64,000 bases of DNA from Nepenthes gracilis (GCA_033239525.1 BSYO01000035.1:3590627-3654626), one strand, 5' to 3'; counted from the stretch's first letter, positions 14,579 through 26,642 are shown. Notes: a model not told the origin generated them from the sequence alone. Numbers and translations are program-made.

Positions 14579-17500
14579 GACCTTCTCTATTGATGGGATT
14601 AAGGAGTTTGAGTTTTGTGGCTTTCGAAGCCATGCCGTGACTCCTATGATTTCAGTCTTACATGATCGCCATCTACTTCATAGTGGGTGTTGGGGATTCT
14701 TGGCCTTCGTGTCTTCAACCACATTAGAGGAACGACAAATTGAGGATATTGATGTAGTTCAAAAGTTTGTAGATATCTTCCCTGATGAGCTACCTGGCTT
14801 ACCCCCTAACCATGAAATTAAATTCACGATCGACTTGTTACCGGGAGTTGTAACGATCTCTAGAGCACCATACCGAGTGGCTCCTGCTGAGTTAAAAGAG
14901 TTAAAAATTTAGTTGCAAGGCCTTTTGGATCAAGGATTCATTAGACCTAGTGTCTCACTATAGGGAGCACCTGTGCTATTTGTTAAAAAGAAAGATGGTT
15001 CAATACGATTATGTATTGACTATAGGGAGCTCAACAAATTAACCATCAAGAATAAATATCCACTGCCCCGGATAGATAATCTTTTTGACTAGTTACAGGG
15101 AACAAGTGTGTTTTCAAAAATCAATCTAAGGTCAGGCTACCATCAATTGAAGATCAAGGAGAGTGACGTTTCAAAGACGCCCTTTCGATCTAGATATGGA
15201 CTTTATGAGTTTCTAGTGATGCCTTTTGGCCTAACAAATGCACCCGCTACGTTCATAGATCTAATTATTAGAGTATTCAAGCCCTTGTTGGACAATTTCA
15301 TTGTGGTCTTCATCGACGATATTCTGATCTACTCCAAGGGAACCGTGGAGCATGGGGAGCATTTAAGAATTGTGCTTCAAAAGTTGCGAGAAGAGCGTTT
15401 GTATGCCAAGCTCAAGAAGTGTGAGTTTTGGCTAAAAGAAATCACATTTTTGGGTCATGTCATTTCAGGATTCGGAGTATCTGTGGATCCATCAAAAGTT
15501 GAGGCAATAACGAATTGGGCTCGTCCTACCACTCCGTCTAAGGTGAGGATCTTTCTTGGATTAGCCAGGTATTATAGGAGGTTTGTGGAGGGGTTTTCTA
15601 GTATTGCAATGCCAATGACAAAATTGACATAGAAAAATGAAAAATTTGTTCGGTCCAATGATTGTGAACAAAGTTTTCAAGAATTGAAGCAGAGATTGAC
15701 CGCTACACCTATTCTGACTATTCTGCAATGATCAGGTGGATTTGTTGTATATTGTGACGCTTCACAGAAAGGCCTAGGCTGTGTATTGATGCAATACGGG
15801 AAGGTAATCGCCTATGGACTCATGATCTAGAGTTTGCGGCAATTGTCTTTGCATTAAAGCTTTGGAAACATTATTATGGGGGGAGGAGTTAATTATTTAT
15901 ATTGATCATAAAAGTTTGAAATACCTCTTCTCACAGAAAAAGCTGAATATGCGTCAAAGACGGTGGATGGACCTTCTTAAAGATTATGATTGTCAGATAT
16001 TGTATCAACTAAGTAAGGCGAATGTGGTGGTGGACACGCTTAGTAGGAAGTCAGCCGGTCTTTTAGCTCACTTAATGATGAGAGAATGTAGAATGTTGGA
16101 GGAGGTCAAAGATTGTGACATTCGCCTTCACTCGAGTGATCCTCAGATGATAGTATCATACCTTAAAGTTCAACCAGACTTGTTGGAGCGGATTTGTGTT
16201 GCCCAGAGGGATGATCCTGAACTTTCAGGCATTATTAAGAAACTACCTTGTGAGTCCCTAGCAGAGTATAGAGTAAGGAAAGACGGAGTTTTGATTTTTC
16301 GGGATCAAATTTGTGTTCCTAGCTTGACTGGATTGAGAAAGAAAATAATGGAAGAAGCACATCGTTCTAAGTATACGATGCACCCAGGATCTACAAAGAT
16401 GTATCATGACGTAAGGAAAACTTTTTGGTGGAAAGGTATGAAAAGAGACATAGCTGATTTTGTTTCTAGATGTCTAATTTGCCAACAGGTCAAGGCAAAA
16501 TATCAAAGACCAGCAGAAAAGCTTCAATCAATGCCAATTCCTAGTTGGAAATGGGAACATGTTTCCATGGATTTCATTGTTGGGTTGCCAAGAACCATTA
16601 GAGGCAATGACGCTATATGGGTCATCGTGGATTGATTAACTAAGTTGACACATTCTTGAGATGAAGTTGACACATTCGGTGGATCGAATTGCCAGACTTT
16701 ATATTGACGAGATAGTAAGATTACACGAGATACCAGCTAATATTATCTCGGATAGAGATCTGAGATTTGTCTCACAGTTTTGAAGGAGCCTACACAAAGA
16801 GTTAGGGACGAGATTGAATTTCAGCACTGCCTTCCACCCTCAGACGGACAGCTAGATGGAAAGAACTATCCAAACACTCGAGGACATGCTCAGGAGTTTG
16901 GTTTTGGAGTTAGGAGGCCGTTGGGACACATACTTATCACTTGCAGAGTTCGCATACAATAATATCTTACAAGCTAGTATTGGGATGGCGCCATTCGAAG
17001 CCTTATACGGGAGGAAATGTCAATCACCGATAAGTTGGGAAGAGGTTGGGGATCGTCAAATTTTGGGTCCTGATCTCTTACAGGAGACGACAAATTGAAT
17101 TCAGTTGATACGTAAGCAAATGCGAGTAGCCCAAAGTCGACAAAAGAGTTATGCTGACAAAACGCGACGTGACCTCAGCTTCGACATTGGTGATGCCGTT
17201 TTTCTTAAAGTATCTACCATGAGAGGTGTATTCGATTTGGGAAGCGGAGCAAACTGAATCTGAGGTTCATCAAACCATTTGAGATACTGGACCGAATTGG
17301 CGAGGTGGCCTACCGATTAGCTTTATCGCCCTCTTTATCAGGAGTACATGACGTTTTTCACATATCTATGCTGAGGAAATATATCCACGATGAGTCTCAC
17401 ATTATCAGTTACGAGCAGCTGAAGATTCAAGGAGACTTGACCTACCCAGAAGAGTTGGGGTGTGGATTACTGGTCAAAGAGATAAAATCATATGCTCCAA

Positions 17501-17640
17501 GGTGATACCGCTCGTCAAAGTCGTGTGAAGCCATCACGATGAAGGAAATGCAACCTGGGAAACAGAGGCTAACGTGAGAGAGAAATACCTTGAACTCTTT
17601 AAGAATCTAGGTACATTTTCGAGGTCGAAAAAAATTTTTT
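14577..17640 (+). pseudogene. Gypsy C pol: RT, RNase H, integrase and post-integrase tail (broken)
   Basis: The RT domain is nearly complete. [19 protein letters not shown] lies near 15012, [12 protein letters not shown] near 15220, and the catalytic [13 protein letters not shown] near 15303, with both aspartates present. RNase H includes YCDASQKGLGCVLMQYGK (about 15750) and YIDHKSLKYLF (about 15900). A frame change follows CVLMQYGK near 15820. Integrase has the zinc-binding HRSKYTMHPG...CLICQQ segment (16360-16490), IPSWKWEHVSMDF (about 16540) and FHPQTDGQLDG (about 16832), with stops near 16632, 16663 and 16782 and a frame change near 16850. The tail SGVHDVFHISMLRKYIHD (about 17338) leads to a weak chromodomain-like end. 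Stops at 14910, 15090, 15632 and 15729 add to the damage. Confidence 0.92.
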
Positions 17641-17652
17641 AGGGGCGTAGAT
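17641..17652 (+). other. Polypurine tract region of element C
   Basis: AGGGGCGTAGAT, preceded by a T-run, lies immediately before the 3' LTR start at 17653. This is the position of the plus-strand primer site. The tract is imperfect. Confidence 0.6.
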
Positions 17653-20421
17653 TGTGACATTTCGGATATTTTAAATTTAATATAACTTATATTTAACAAA
17701 TATATTAAAAAAAAGGATTTAAATAATAATAATAATAATAATAATAATAGGAAGAACTGAGCGAAGAAGAAGGAGAGGAAAGATGGAGAAACGGTCGGCC
17801 GATCTCTGCGACGCCTTCTCCTTTTCTTGCTGACTGGTCGAAATAACTTCTTCCCTTCTTTCTCTTGATCATCAGGGACGTTTTTGCCCTCCCCATTTCT
17901 TCATTGCTTCAAAAATCATTGCTTTCTTTTTGTTTCTTCTACTTCTTGTTCTGTTTGGTTGCGGGCGAAATCAGGGAGGGCAGGAGCAAGAAAAGCATAG
18001 CCCAGGGTTTTTCACTGCTGTCGCTGCCAAGTAGTGTTGCCGGAATTGCCAAAGCCACCATCGTTGGCCTTTCTCATTAATCAGGCAAGTTGATTTGAGT
18101 TTCTTGCAATAATCCATGAATTTCTTCTCCAATTTTTATGTCCATTCCTTTTAATTGTGTATCAGGATGATGAAAGAATTGTTGTATGTGGGTAAATTTT
18201 TTAGAATTGTAATTAAAATTAGGCTGTTGATGAGAAATTGGAAAAACAGAGCTTCGGCTTTGCCGTGGAATCCCCAAGGAATTTGTGTGATTTGGTGCTC
18301 AAAATAATTACTATGTAAAATTTACAATCCTCTGTTAAATCATGGGAGTTAAAATTTTCGTTTCCAGGATTTGATTTTGGAAAATTTTGGTTAAGTGAAG
18401 TTGGGGCAAAGCAAAGCCCTCGGCTCAATGGAAATAACAATTTGGGCTACCGTTAAAATTAAGGCTTAAGGTTTAAAAATCTTGATACAATAAAGACACA
18501 AAATTTCTGATTTTCATGAGGGATAGTTTAATTGGTGATAAGTTGAGGAATTGAGAAGGAATAGTTGCCGATTGACTCCTGAAAAATGAAGATGACATGC
18601 ATGCGTCTGTGTTGTGGGTGTGGATCAGTAGGCGTGTCTGTGTTGTCTACTAGCAGTGTGCTACCGTGTACGTGTAGGTGTGTGAATGTGCGGGGGTGTG
18701 TGTGTGTGTGTGGCTTTGTGGGTGTGTGGGTAGAGTGTGATGTATGTCGTAATTAGGTTGTTTATATGTAAGTATATTTATATGAATATATATGAGAGAA
18801 ATGGCAGATTTGAATCAGTGGATGTGGAAGTGTATATTGGCTGTGTGTGTAGCCATATGAGTGTGTGGGCGGCCGAGTGTGTGTTTCTATATATTGAAAT
18901 TGTTAATTGGGATTGTTATCGGTAATTATTATTTTGATGGGATTGTTATGGAATTAATTGGGATAGTTAAATAAGATGAGAATTGTGTGTTAGTTTAATG
19001 ACGATAAAATTTAGGATATTTTGTGGCCTTAAAGATAATTTTGAGACCCCGAACTAATTAGAAATAATTTAATAAAATATTAAAGTATTCGATCGAACAT
19101 TTAAAATGTCATTGGTATCGTTACTTTTTTTCCGATAATGGCATTATTTGTGTCATACTTGAATTGCGTGTGTATGATCTTTATCAGCACCGAATGACAA
19201 TTCTTTTATAGAAATTGTAAAGCCTTCTTTGTGTCATATTTGATTGCATGAGTAGTTGAGTTGCTGACTTCTTACGGTTAAAGTTAAGGAGAGCGTATGA
19301 AAATACTAAGGTATCTAGTTAAATAGGAGGCTACGACACCTTAGCGTGATCTACACTTATCCGATACTGATTTCCGTATCATGGTGATAATGAGGTATAT
19401 TGTATATTATGGAGGGATACTTATAGCCATTTGACCATCATAAGAGATGATATCAGGGATATCATTTGGCGAGGGATATCACGGATGGCATCGACATGCT
19501 ACAAGTACAACCTCTGGGAGGATTGTAGGAGTAGTGAGATACCATAAATAACTTCGTTGCACTTACCCAACTGTTAGGGCGTAAATACGCGACCTTTGGT
19601 TCATGGTGGCAGAATAAGGTCTAAGGAGATTTGTTGTGATATTTGTTATCATTCATACCTCATGAGTTTGGGATTCGGTTGAATTCATGTGTTATATTCG
19701 GTAGAATCCATGGGTCAGATTTTACTATATTCGGATTTAGTAGAATCCATGTTGTTTCTTTGTATTCGGATTTCAGGTCGTTCATGCTGATATTCGGACC
19801 CGAAGATCCCTGTGCAATCAGATTTTGAGGGATCTTGCCTCTTGTTGATAAAATTTTATGATCTTTGTTGCATCGGTATTTGGAGTAATCTACCTTTCTT
19901 ATACATTTGAATCATAAATGTGATGAATTGTATATTCTTAGATATATATTGATCTGTTGGATGTCGTATTATTGTTCGTAATTCTTGCTATACATAATAT
20001 ATTATGAATCTGAGATCTTTATTATCATTTCCTGTTTGTTTTCGGATTTGATATCACTTGTTGGGTATTTGGCTCACTCCTACTATTTTTCTTTCTTCTA
20101 GAGTAGCAGGTTAAACGAGGATGACTCTAGAATTGAGTAAAGAGTTGTGGTGAGATAGATTGAGGCCCAGTTGGAGATAGTATTGAAATAATGCTCTAGA
20201 GATATATTTTGACATTTTACTTCATTTTGTTGGGATATTTTTGAGACTATGTAGTTCTTTTTGGATTTATTTTCACATGAGGATGTTTAGATTATTGTGA
20301 TTGTATTTTATTAGTTGTGGATACGCTGAAAATACATATATATATGTTGGTTGAAAATTTGGATTTATTCTATATGATCAAGTTAGAACATTAGTTATGG
20401 ATTTGGGTCAGGGACGTCACA
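17653..20421 (+). repeat. 3' LTR of gypsy element C
   Basis: It begins TGTGACATTTCGG and ends GGGACGTCACA. It parallels the 5' LTR throughout, including the AAT array (17725-17749), GT-rich tract (18600-18880), box (19595-19621) and GGCTCACTCC plus pyrimidine tract ending CTAG (20071-20101). It also retains CAGGCAAGT at 18082-18090, which is CTGGCAATT in the 5' copy. Just inside its right flank, LTR B resumes in antisense. Confidence 0.92.
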
Positions 20422-20995
20422 GTAGTATTTTTATACACTTTTCTTATCCTTGACTGTAGGAAGCTAATAACTCAACTACTCGCGCAACTAAACACACACA
20501 AAGAAGGCTTTACAATTTTAATGGAAGAATTATCATTCGGTATTAATGAATACCATACACACACAATTCAAAGATGACAGAAATAATGTCATTATCAGAA
20601 AGAAAGTAACGGTATCAAGAATAGTTTAAATATTCGATGGAATGTTCTGATATTTTTTTAAATTCTTTCTAATACATTCGGGGTCTCAAAATTATCTCTA
20701 AGGGTACAAAATATCCTTAATTTTGTCATTATCGAACTAACTTACAATTCTCATCTTATTTAATTGTCCCAATTAATTTCACAACAATCCCATCAAAATA
20801 GTAATTTCCGGTAATCTTCTCCTCAATTAATTAACAATTTTAATATATATATATATATATATTTATTTATATTTATACATACACACACACCTCAACACAC
20901 ACAAATACATACGCATAATCCTCATCCACGTACACATACCTACCATCAGATTTTCTCATACTACCTATCCAAATTCACTTATATTTATACCTACA

Positions 20996-21026
<31 letters not shown>

Positions 21027-22210
21027 CATACATACATACATATATATATATACACACACTCATACTCACCCTCATACGGCAGCAACATTGCCTGCCCACA
21101 CAACATAGGCACACACGCCCACAGACACACGCCCATGTCATCTTCATACCATACCATCTGCATACATATGTATTCGTATAATACATGTAAGTTCACACCC
21201 ACACAACATATCCCATACTACCCATTTAGCAACCGGGTTCCAATTCACATTCTCTCCACTCCCACTAAATGGCAACCCGACACGTAAACAGAGCATGGAG
21301 ATCTATTCTTCAACTTCCCTTCGGATTCTAACCATGAATGGATAAAATCCTAACTTTCATTTTACAAAATGTAAAATAGGGATTCTTTTGTAGCACAATA
21401 TACCAATTCTATAGCACACTCCATGGTGAAGTTTTTGGGACCTTACCGTTAGGGCTGTGTGCTCTGTTTTAACCCATTTTGGCTCACAACAAAATGCGGC
21501 CAATTTCCTCTAAAATCTAGACATCCAAGAAAGAAATCAACATCAACAATGAGAAGATGAGGATTTAATTGCAACAATTAGAGGATTTCTTGCAAAGAGT
21601 TTCAAATCAACTTGTTTCAATTTTGTGTTCTTCTTCCGACAATGATGGCGGCGGCACAAATTGACAACAGCGGCAACACCAATCAACGACGGCAACTTCA
21701 GCCCGAATCCACAATGGTGATTAGCAGCGGCAACGGTAAGGAACAACGTTGACAGCATCAGCTGCATGTCTAGGGTTTCACAGCAGCGACCATTTCTTTC
21801 ATTGCGCGCCCTCCCTTTTCTTAAATAGTGGAAGGTCGCCTTTTAGGATTCGGTCGTCAGCTTTTTTCCTTCATTCTTTCTCGCTGCAACCCTCGTACCC
21901 GTTTTTCCCTTTTCTCTCTTCTCCTTCCTTCTTCCCTTCTTCTCCGTTCGTCTCTCTCTCTCTCTCTCTCTCTCTCCCTGTTAATTAATTTTCCTTTTAT
22001 TATTATTATTATTATTGTTATTATTATTATTATTATATTAACTTATTTATTATTATTATTACTATTATTATTTTATTATCATTAACATTTATTATTAATA
22101 ATTTAATACCTATTATTTACAATATTTATTAATATCAATATATCATATTATTTATCACTATATCAAATTCATCACTATATAATTCGGGTTGAAATATCAG
22201 GGTGTTATGA
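20422..22210 (-). repeat. Antisense LTR B, right (5'-proximal) segment
   Basis: It continues, in reverse complement, exactly where the 9030-10139 segment stops. For example CAACTACTCGCGCAACTAAAC...AAAGAAGGCTTTACAAT (20475-20515) is the reverse complement of LTR C text at about 11720-11765. It contains a CA-rich tract (20880-21210, the GT-rich tract of C in reverse), a (CT)n run (about 21950-21976) and a (TTA)n-rich run (about 21998-22077). Its right end, ATATCAGGGTGTTATGA, is a decayed reverse complement of a TGTAACACCCTGATAT-type LTR start. A target duplication for B is not clear. Confidence 0.8.
21950..22077. repeat. (CT)n and interrupted (TTA)n microsatellites in LTR B
   Basis: A run of about 13 CT units lies at about 21950-21976. 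An interrupted TTA array follows at about 21998-22077. The TTA array is the antisense counterpart of the AAT array near the start of the C LTRs. Confidence 0.9.
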
Positions 22211-22552
22211 TACAAGTGATATCGTTTGGAAAAGAATCAGATAAAGAGCCCGATGACTCATAAAAAGACCAAGGAAATTAGAATGAGGTTGAGGACTTAT
22301 AAAGGTGACCAAGGACTCAGAGAGAGAGAGAGCTAGAGGCAATAAGATGATTAGCAGAATCAGTTTATGGCCATATCCTACTTCCACCTACGTCGTTGAC
22401 CTTTCTAAAAGGAAGATTGAGTGGGAAAAAAAATACAAAGAAGGTGACCTACTCTGTTGACCTTTCAAAAAGGAAGATTGAGTGGAAAAATAAGTACAAA
22501 GAATTACCAAGTAAGTGACTTACTTCCACTTGCTCTCATTTTCCCCATTGCC

Positions 22553-22560
22553 TATAAATA
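22553..22560 (+). promoter_or_regulatory. TATA box in LTR A
   Basis: TATAAATA in the context CATTGCCTATAAATACCG is a good plant TATA element. It is followed by a purine-rich leader. It is the best core-promoter candidate in any of the LTRs here. Confidence 0.6.
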
Positions 22561-22987
22561 CCGATTGAGAGGTTAGAGGGGGAGGATGAAATATGTGAGA
22601 AGCACGAAGGAGAAGCAGGAGAGAAAGGATTCCAGGTTAAAGTAAGGGAATTCATAAGCTCTAGATCATACAAGTGTGCCCTACATTTTATCCTTAGCTA
22701 TTAATAATCATTGTCTAAAAATTCATTGGTATTATTGCTTCATATGCATGATAATTATTTCTCATGATTTATAAAGAAAATACATGTACAGCGCATGTGT
22801 TGAGCTTTTGTTCTATGAACTACGCTTGGAAATTTGTTAGAATTACTTCTGTTTTGAACTACGATGCAAGAAAAAGTTATATTGCATATTTAATTTCTGT
22901 CAACAAATATTAGCTTGTTTAATTAAAGATCCCACCCGTTTGCATGTTTTAAGTACTTCGGTCTTTGACACTCAAAAATAGTTTTTA

Positions 22988-23212
22988 ATGGTCGAGTAGG
23001 TGCAGGCCTTAAATATAGCTGTTTCTTATATGTGATGGCCAAGTAGTTATAGGCCCTAAATGTAGCCATTTCTGATATGTGATGGCCAAGTAGTTATAGG
23101 CCCTAAATGTAGCCATTTCTGATATGTGATGGCCAAGTAGTTGCAGGCCCTAAATGCAGCCATTTTTAATATATGATGGCTGAATAGTTGCAGGTCTAAA
23201 ATATAGCCAGAC
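22988..23212. repeat. 47-bp tandem repeat, about five copies
   Basis: Copies begin at 22988, 23035, 23082, 23129 and 23176, an exact 47-bp period. The core is ATGGCCAAGTAGTTATAGGC followed by CCTAAATGTAGCC. The second and third copies are almost identical and the outer ones are diverged. Confidence 0.92.
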
Positions 23213-23846
23213 AAAGAAATTTGGTTTTGGATTGGAATTCGTTTTGAAAACCAGTTCGCATGAAAAATGACTTTGTTAGTGTTTTATGTTTCATTCTGTA
23301 TCTGGGATTTTGTTTCAAAATTGTATTTATTCATGTATTTAATTTTTGGTACCTTATTGAGGAATTTGCTCACTCATTGGTATTTTCTTATCTTCAGACA
23401 ACAAAGGATTTTTGTCAGACGAAACCGAGTAGAGTCGAACAAGGTAGCTAGGCAGGAAGGCCGACCTAGTTCACTGTAGCAGTATTTGATCAACCATAAA
23501 GTAATTTTTGGTTATTATGAAAATTTAGTAACACAATACCGTTGTATAAATTAATGAAAAATTTAATACTTCCGTTGAATTTTATGGGTTAAATGATTTT
23601 AGTTCCAAATGGCATCTCATATGTTTTTAGTTTTGCCTTCTAACCGACCGATCTAGTATCTCGGACGGTCACATTATAACCGACCTAAAGTAGGCCTACT
23701 TGATGATCGGCCAGTTTCAATCTTGTGTAAGCATTTGGAATTTCTTTAAAACTTGCCCATTTATATGGTCCTAGGTGGTTATCCTGGCTGAATGTTCTAT
23801 GACGGAGGCCATTAGAAGATTAATGGCCCATTCCGTCACACACAAC

Positions 23847-24260
23847 CTTTTAGAAAGTATTACCCCAACACACGTATGTTTCATAGGGATACATCAGGTG
23901 CACAAGCTTTATCCATAGGGTTACACCTCAACGCACATGCGCTACTCGAGGGCACATCATGTGCGAGCATGCTAGATATATATCACTCATACGTAGCTTG
24001 CACAACTTAGTCTTATCTCAAACGTGGGCATTTTAGATAAATGGTACTCATGCATGATTCAAGCATACCTCAGACCATGGTATTCATAATAAATAGTACT
24101 CATACACGACTCAAGCATGGACATTTTGAATAAACAATGCTCATGTATGGCTCGGGTGCATATTAGGTAGGGCATTTTAATCAAAAGATGCACATAAATG
24201 TTTCAAGCATATGTCAGGTATGTATATTGGGAGAAGGCACATCAATAAATAATACCAACC
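23847..24260 (+). repeat. Dispersed repeat, copy 1 (inside E)
   Basis: This is similar along its length to 43147-43560 in the same orientation. Shared strings include TATTACCCCAAC, GGTGCACAAGCTTTA and CAACGCACATGCGCTACTC. The two copies differ by substitutions and small indels. Both are probably the first part of one LTR family. Confidence 0.85.
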
Positions 24261-24664
24261 AGCGTCGGTTGATTGATGCACATGCTAGCAGAAAGAAGAG
24301 AGTGACGGGGAGAAAGTTTCAAGACGGTAAAAATCTAGGAATCAACTCTCAGGCAAGTGTACCTTGGACGCCGTTTTTAAGTTCATATTTTAAGAATATT
24401 GCAAGTATACCTCGGACGCCACTCTCTTTAAGTTCGGATTTAAGAATGTTTGCGGATGCACTCTCCGTTTTTAAGTTCAAAAGTACTCACCACTGTTTTT
24501 AAGACTATGCATGTTCTCGAAGCAAGTATATCTGATATTCTTATGCAGTTATGTTGATCGCATGCTTAAAAGAAACATTGACACTCAGGATGATAGATTT
24601 TATTCTGCTTGAAGTGTGATTATCTGCCAAACTATACGAACTCTGACAATTACATGTTTATGAA

Positions 24665-25660
24665 GAAAAAGTACTCCGTCTGTTTAAGGAAAAGAACTCC
24701 GTCCTTTTTGATGAAAAGGTACTCCAAAAGAACTCTGGCCTTAAAATGAACTCCCGCCTTAATATAAAAATGAGCTCCGGCTTTGCATAAGAAAATGAGC
24801 TCCGTCCCTTGATGTGAAATGAACTCCGGCTTTTAATGAACTCCGTCCCTTGAGAAAAATGAATTTCGGCTTTTAAATGTACTCTGGCTTTCAGTAAAAA
24901 GTACTCCGTCCCGTTAGTAAAAGAAACTCCGGCTCTTTTAAAAAGAACTCCAGCCTTAAAGGAAAATGAACTCCGGCTTTTGAACTCCGCCTTCTGTCAA
25001 AAAGAACTCCGTCCTTTTTGTTGGAAAAAGAACTCTGACTTTAAAATGAACTCCGGCCTTAATGTAAAGGGAACTCCGGCCTCAATGTAAAATGAACTCC
25101 GGCTTTGTGTTGAAAATGAACTCCTACTTTGAGAAAATAAGCTCCGTCCTTTGAGTAAAAAGCACTCCGTCCTGTTAATGAAAAGCACTCTATCCTTTGT
25201 GTAAAAAGAACTCTGTCCTGTTAATGAAAAGCACTCCGTCCTTTATGTAAAAAGAACTCCGTCCCGTTAGTGAAAAGCACTCCGTCCAGTGGTAAAAAGC
25301 ACTCCGTCCTTTGAGGAAAATAAAACTCCGGCTTTTAAAAGTACTCCAAGCAAAAAGCACTCCGTCTGAAAAGCACCCGTCTGAAAAGCACTCCGCCCAA
25401 AAAGGGCACTCCGTCCAAAAAGAGCTCCGTCCTTTTTAAGAAAAGTACTCCGTCTAAAAGAGCTCCATCCTTTTTAAAAATACTCCGTCCAAAAAGAGCT
25501 CCGCCCTTTTGAAACTAAGATCTCCGACTTTTTGAGCACTCTGAAACTCCTGCTTTTGCACTGAAAATGAATTCCGACTCCGAACTGAAAATGAGCTTCG
25601 GATTGTACTGAAAATGATACCGGCTCCCTTAACGAGAAAAGAGCTCCGACCCTTCCTTGA
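24665..25660. repeat. Degenerate minisatellite with ACTCCGTCC / ACTCCGGCTTT units
   Basis: About 1 kb of tandem units of roughly 20-30 bp, built as (A)3-5-G-(A/C)-ACTCC-G(T/G)C-C/TTTT plus a variable spacer. A GGC-type (aactccggctttt) predominates to the left of about 25130 and a GTC-type (gcactccgtcctttgagt) to the right, so the array has at least two higher-order variants. Minus-strand frames across it are repeat translations. Confidence 0.92.
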
Positions 25661-25811
25661 TAAAAATCCAAACCGGCCCCAAGTATAATTTGTTTCCGAA
25701 AATATATACCGACCTGTACCTAGGAAATTTCCATGTATACTTAAGGATAGCTGAAGATATATTATACAAGTCTGATTTTGAAAAGGAGTTTTTAATAAAA
25801 AGATAAATGAG

Positions 25812-25915
25812 AGCCATCCTCGGGGCTTGGTACAAGGAGGGAATGACAGCCGCCCTCGAGACTTGGTACAAGGAGGGAATGATAGCCGTTCTCGGGGCTT
25901 TGTACAAGGAGGAAA
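25812..25915. repeat. 36-bp tandem repeat, three copies
   Basis: Copies start at 25812, 25848 and 25884 with an AGCC...CTCGGGGCTTGGTACAAGG core. It lies between the minisatellite and the right end of block E. The overlapping open frames are not genes. Confidence 0.9.
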
Positions 25916-26642
25916 ATAATATAAAGTACCGTTTACCATTTTATCGACATGCTATATTACAGTAAAATGATGATAATGAATCATACAGTGAAAAGATGAT
26001 AGAGTATCATCTGAGAAAAAGATGATAATGAATCATATACAGTGAAAAGATGACAGTGAACAGTATAGAGTATTGTTTTCAGTTTTAACATGCATCAGTA
26101 AAGTTTATAATTATTATTTTACAATCTATAGTGTAACGATTTATGAAGCATGAGATTTAATATCGTTATAGTATGTCTTTACTGTTTTTCCAGATGATGT
26201 TCTGCATGGATATATGATCGTTTTGGCATAACCGTTTTACAGTTCATATGCATGTACCTTGTTGGGCCTCGGTTCACTATTTTATGTTTTCCCCCCCACA
26301 GATAAAGCTTTAGAGCTTGTGCCTGACGAGTTGGAGTGATTAGAGCTTGTCTGAAGGATTAAAGCCTTCGGAAGCTTATTTTGGAGAAATATTATTGTAA
26401 TGACTTGATGGACTTCTATGGTTAAACATTTTTGGCTATGTACTCGAAAATGAATATTTTGGAATGAATATGAATGTTTCCGCAAGTGTTAGAATAACTT
26501 CCGCTATACTTATTATGGTTAAAAGTATATGGGTTCTAAATGTCATCTGTGATCCTGTGTTGAACCCAATTGGTTTAGTTTGGGTTTTCAATTGTGTTAT
26601 GAATGACGGAATAAAAAAAAAAAGCATATCCGTTCCGTCACA

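Larger units (their letters stand above)
10140..20421 (+). mobile_element. Full-length, inactive Ty3/gypsy retrotransposon C
   Basis: This is a complete element of about 10.3 kb. It has two direct LTRs of 2824 and 2769 bp, a primer-binding site, gag with two zinc knuckles, protease, RT, RNase H, integrase, a post-integrase tail and a polypurine tract. The LTR ends form an inverted pair, TGTGACATTCC and GGAATGTCACA. The flanks read TTAGT before and GTAGT after, a 5-bp target duplication with one mismatch. It is inserted in sense orientation inside antisense LTR B. Many stops and at least two frameshifts break gag-pol, and the LTRs have visibly diverged from each other, so it is old. The domain order and tail suggest a chromovirus, perhaps Tekay/Del-like (inference). 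Confidence 0.93.
22211..23673 (+). repeat. 3' LTR of gypsy element A, second segment
   Basis: This is a plus-oriented LTR body. It has a TATA box in a promoter-like context (22553-22560), a 47-bp tandem array (22988-23212) and a TGCTCACTC motif followed by a pyrimidine tract ending in CAG (23367-23397). The end, TCGGACGGTCACA at 23673, has the CA terminus expected of an LTR. It pairs loosely with the TGTAAGGACC start at 8787. The assignment to the same LTR as 8787-9029 rests on orientation and on B being excised from between them; I infer it. A second LTR-end-like string (TTCCGTCACA) occurs at 23840. Confidence 0.55.
23798..26642 (+). repeat. LTR-like block E (about 2.85 kb)
   Basis: The left end reads TATGACGGA (a possible decayed TGTGACGGA). 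The right end reads CCGTTCCGTCACA at 26642, giving an inverted pair like that of element C. The length is close to the C and B LTRs. Near its right end a GGTTCAC motif is followed by a C-rich pyrimidine tract ending in CACAG (26271-26301), as in the other LTRs. No PBS-like sequence follows it and no gag or pol is attached, so it is probably a solo LTR. The flanks (TGTTC, GGAAT) do not match, so no target duplication is visible. Boundaries are tentative. Confidence 0.5.

Noticed and set aside
20880..21210. Cys/Val/Tyr-rich open frames in the CA-rich tract
   Set aside because: They come from CA/TA simple sequence, the antisense counterpart of the GT-rich tract of the related LTRs.
22205..22225. 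TACAAGTGATATCGTTTGG as a primer-binding site
   Set aside because: It resembles the plant Met-tRNA site, but the adjacent LTR end is antisense, so no internal region should begin here. I treat it as chance or as LTR A sequence.
24665..25660. CRISPR-like array
   Set aside because: Units are directly tandem without unique spacers of even length, and the host is a plant.
25454..25939. 161-codon minus-strand frame with repeated PPCTKPRGRLSF text
   Set aside because: It is generated by the 36-bp tandem repeat and the ACTCCG minisatellite; there is no gene context.
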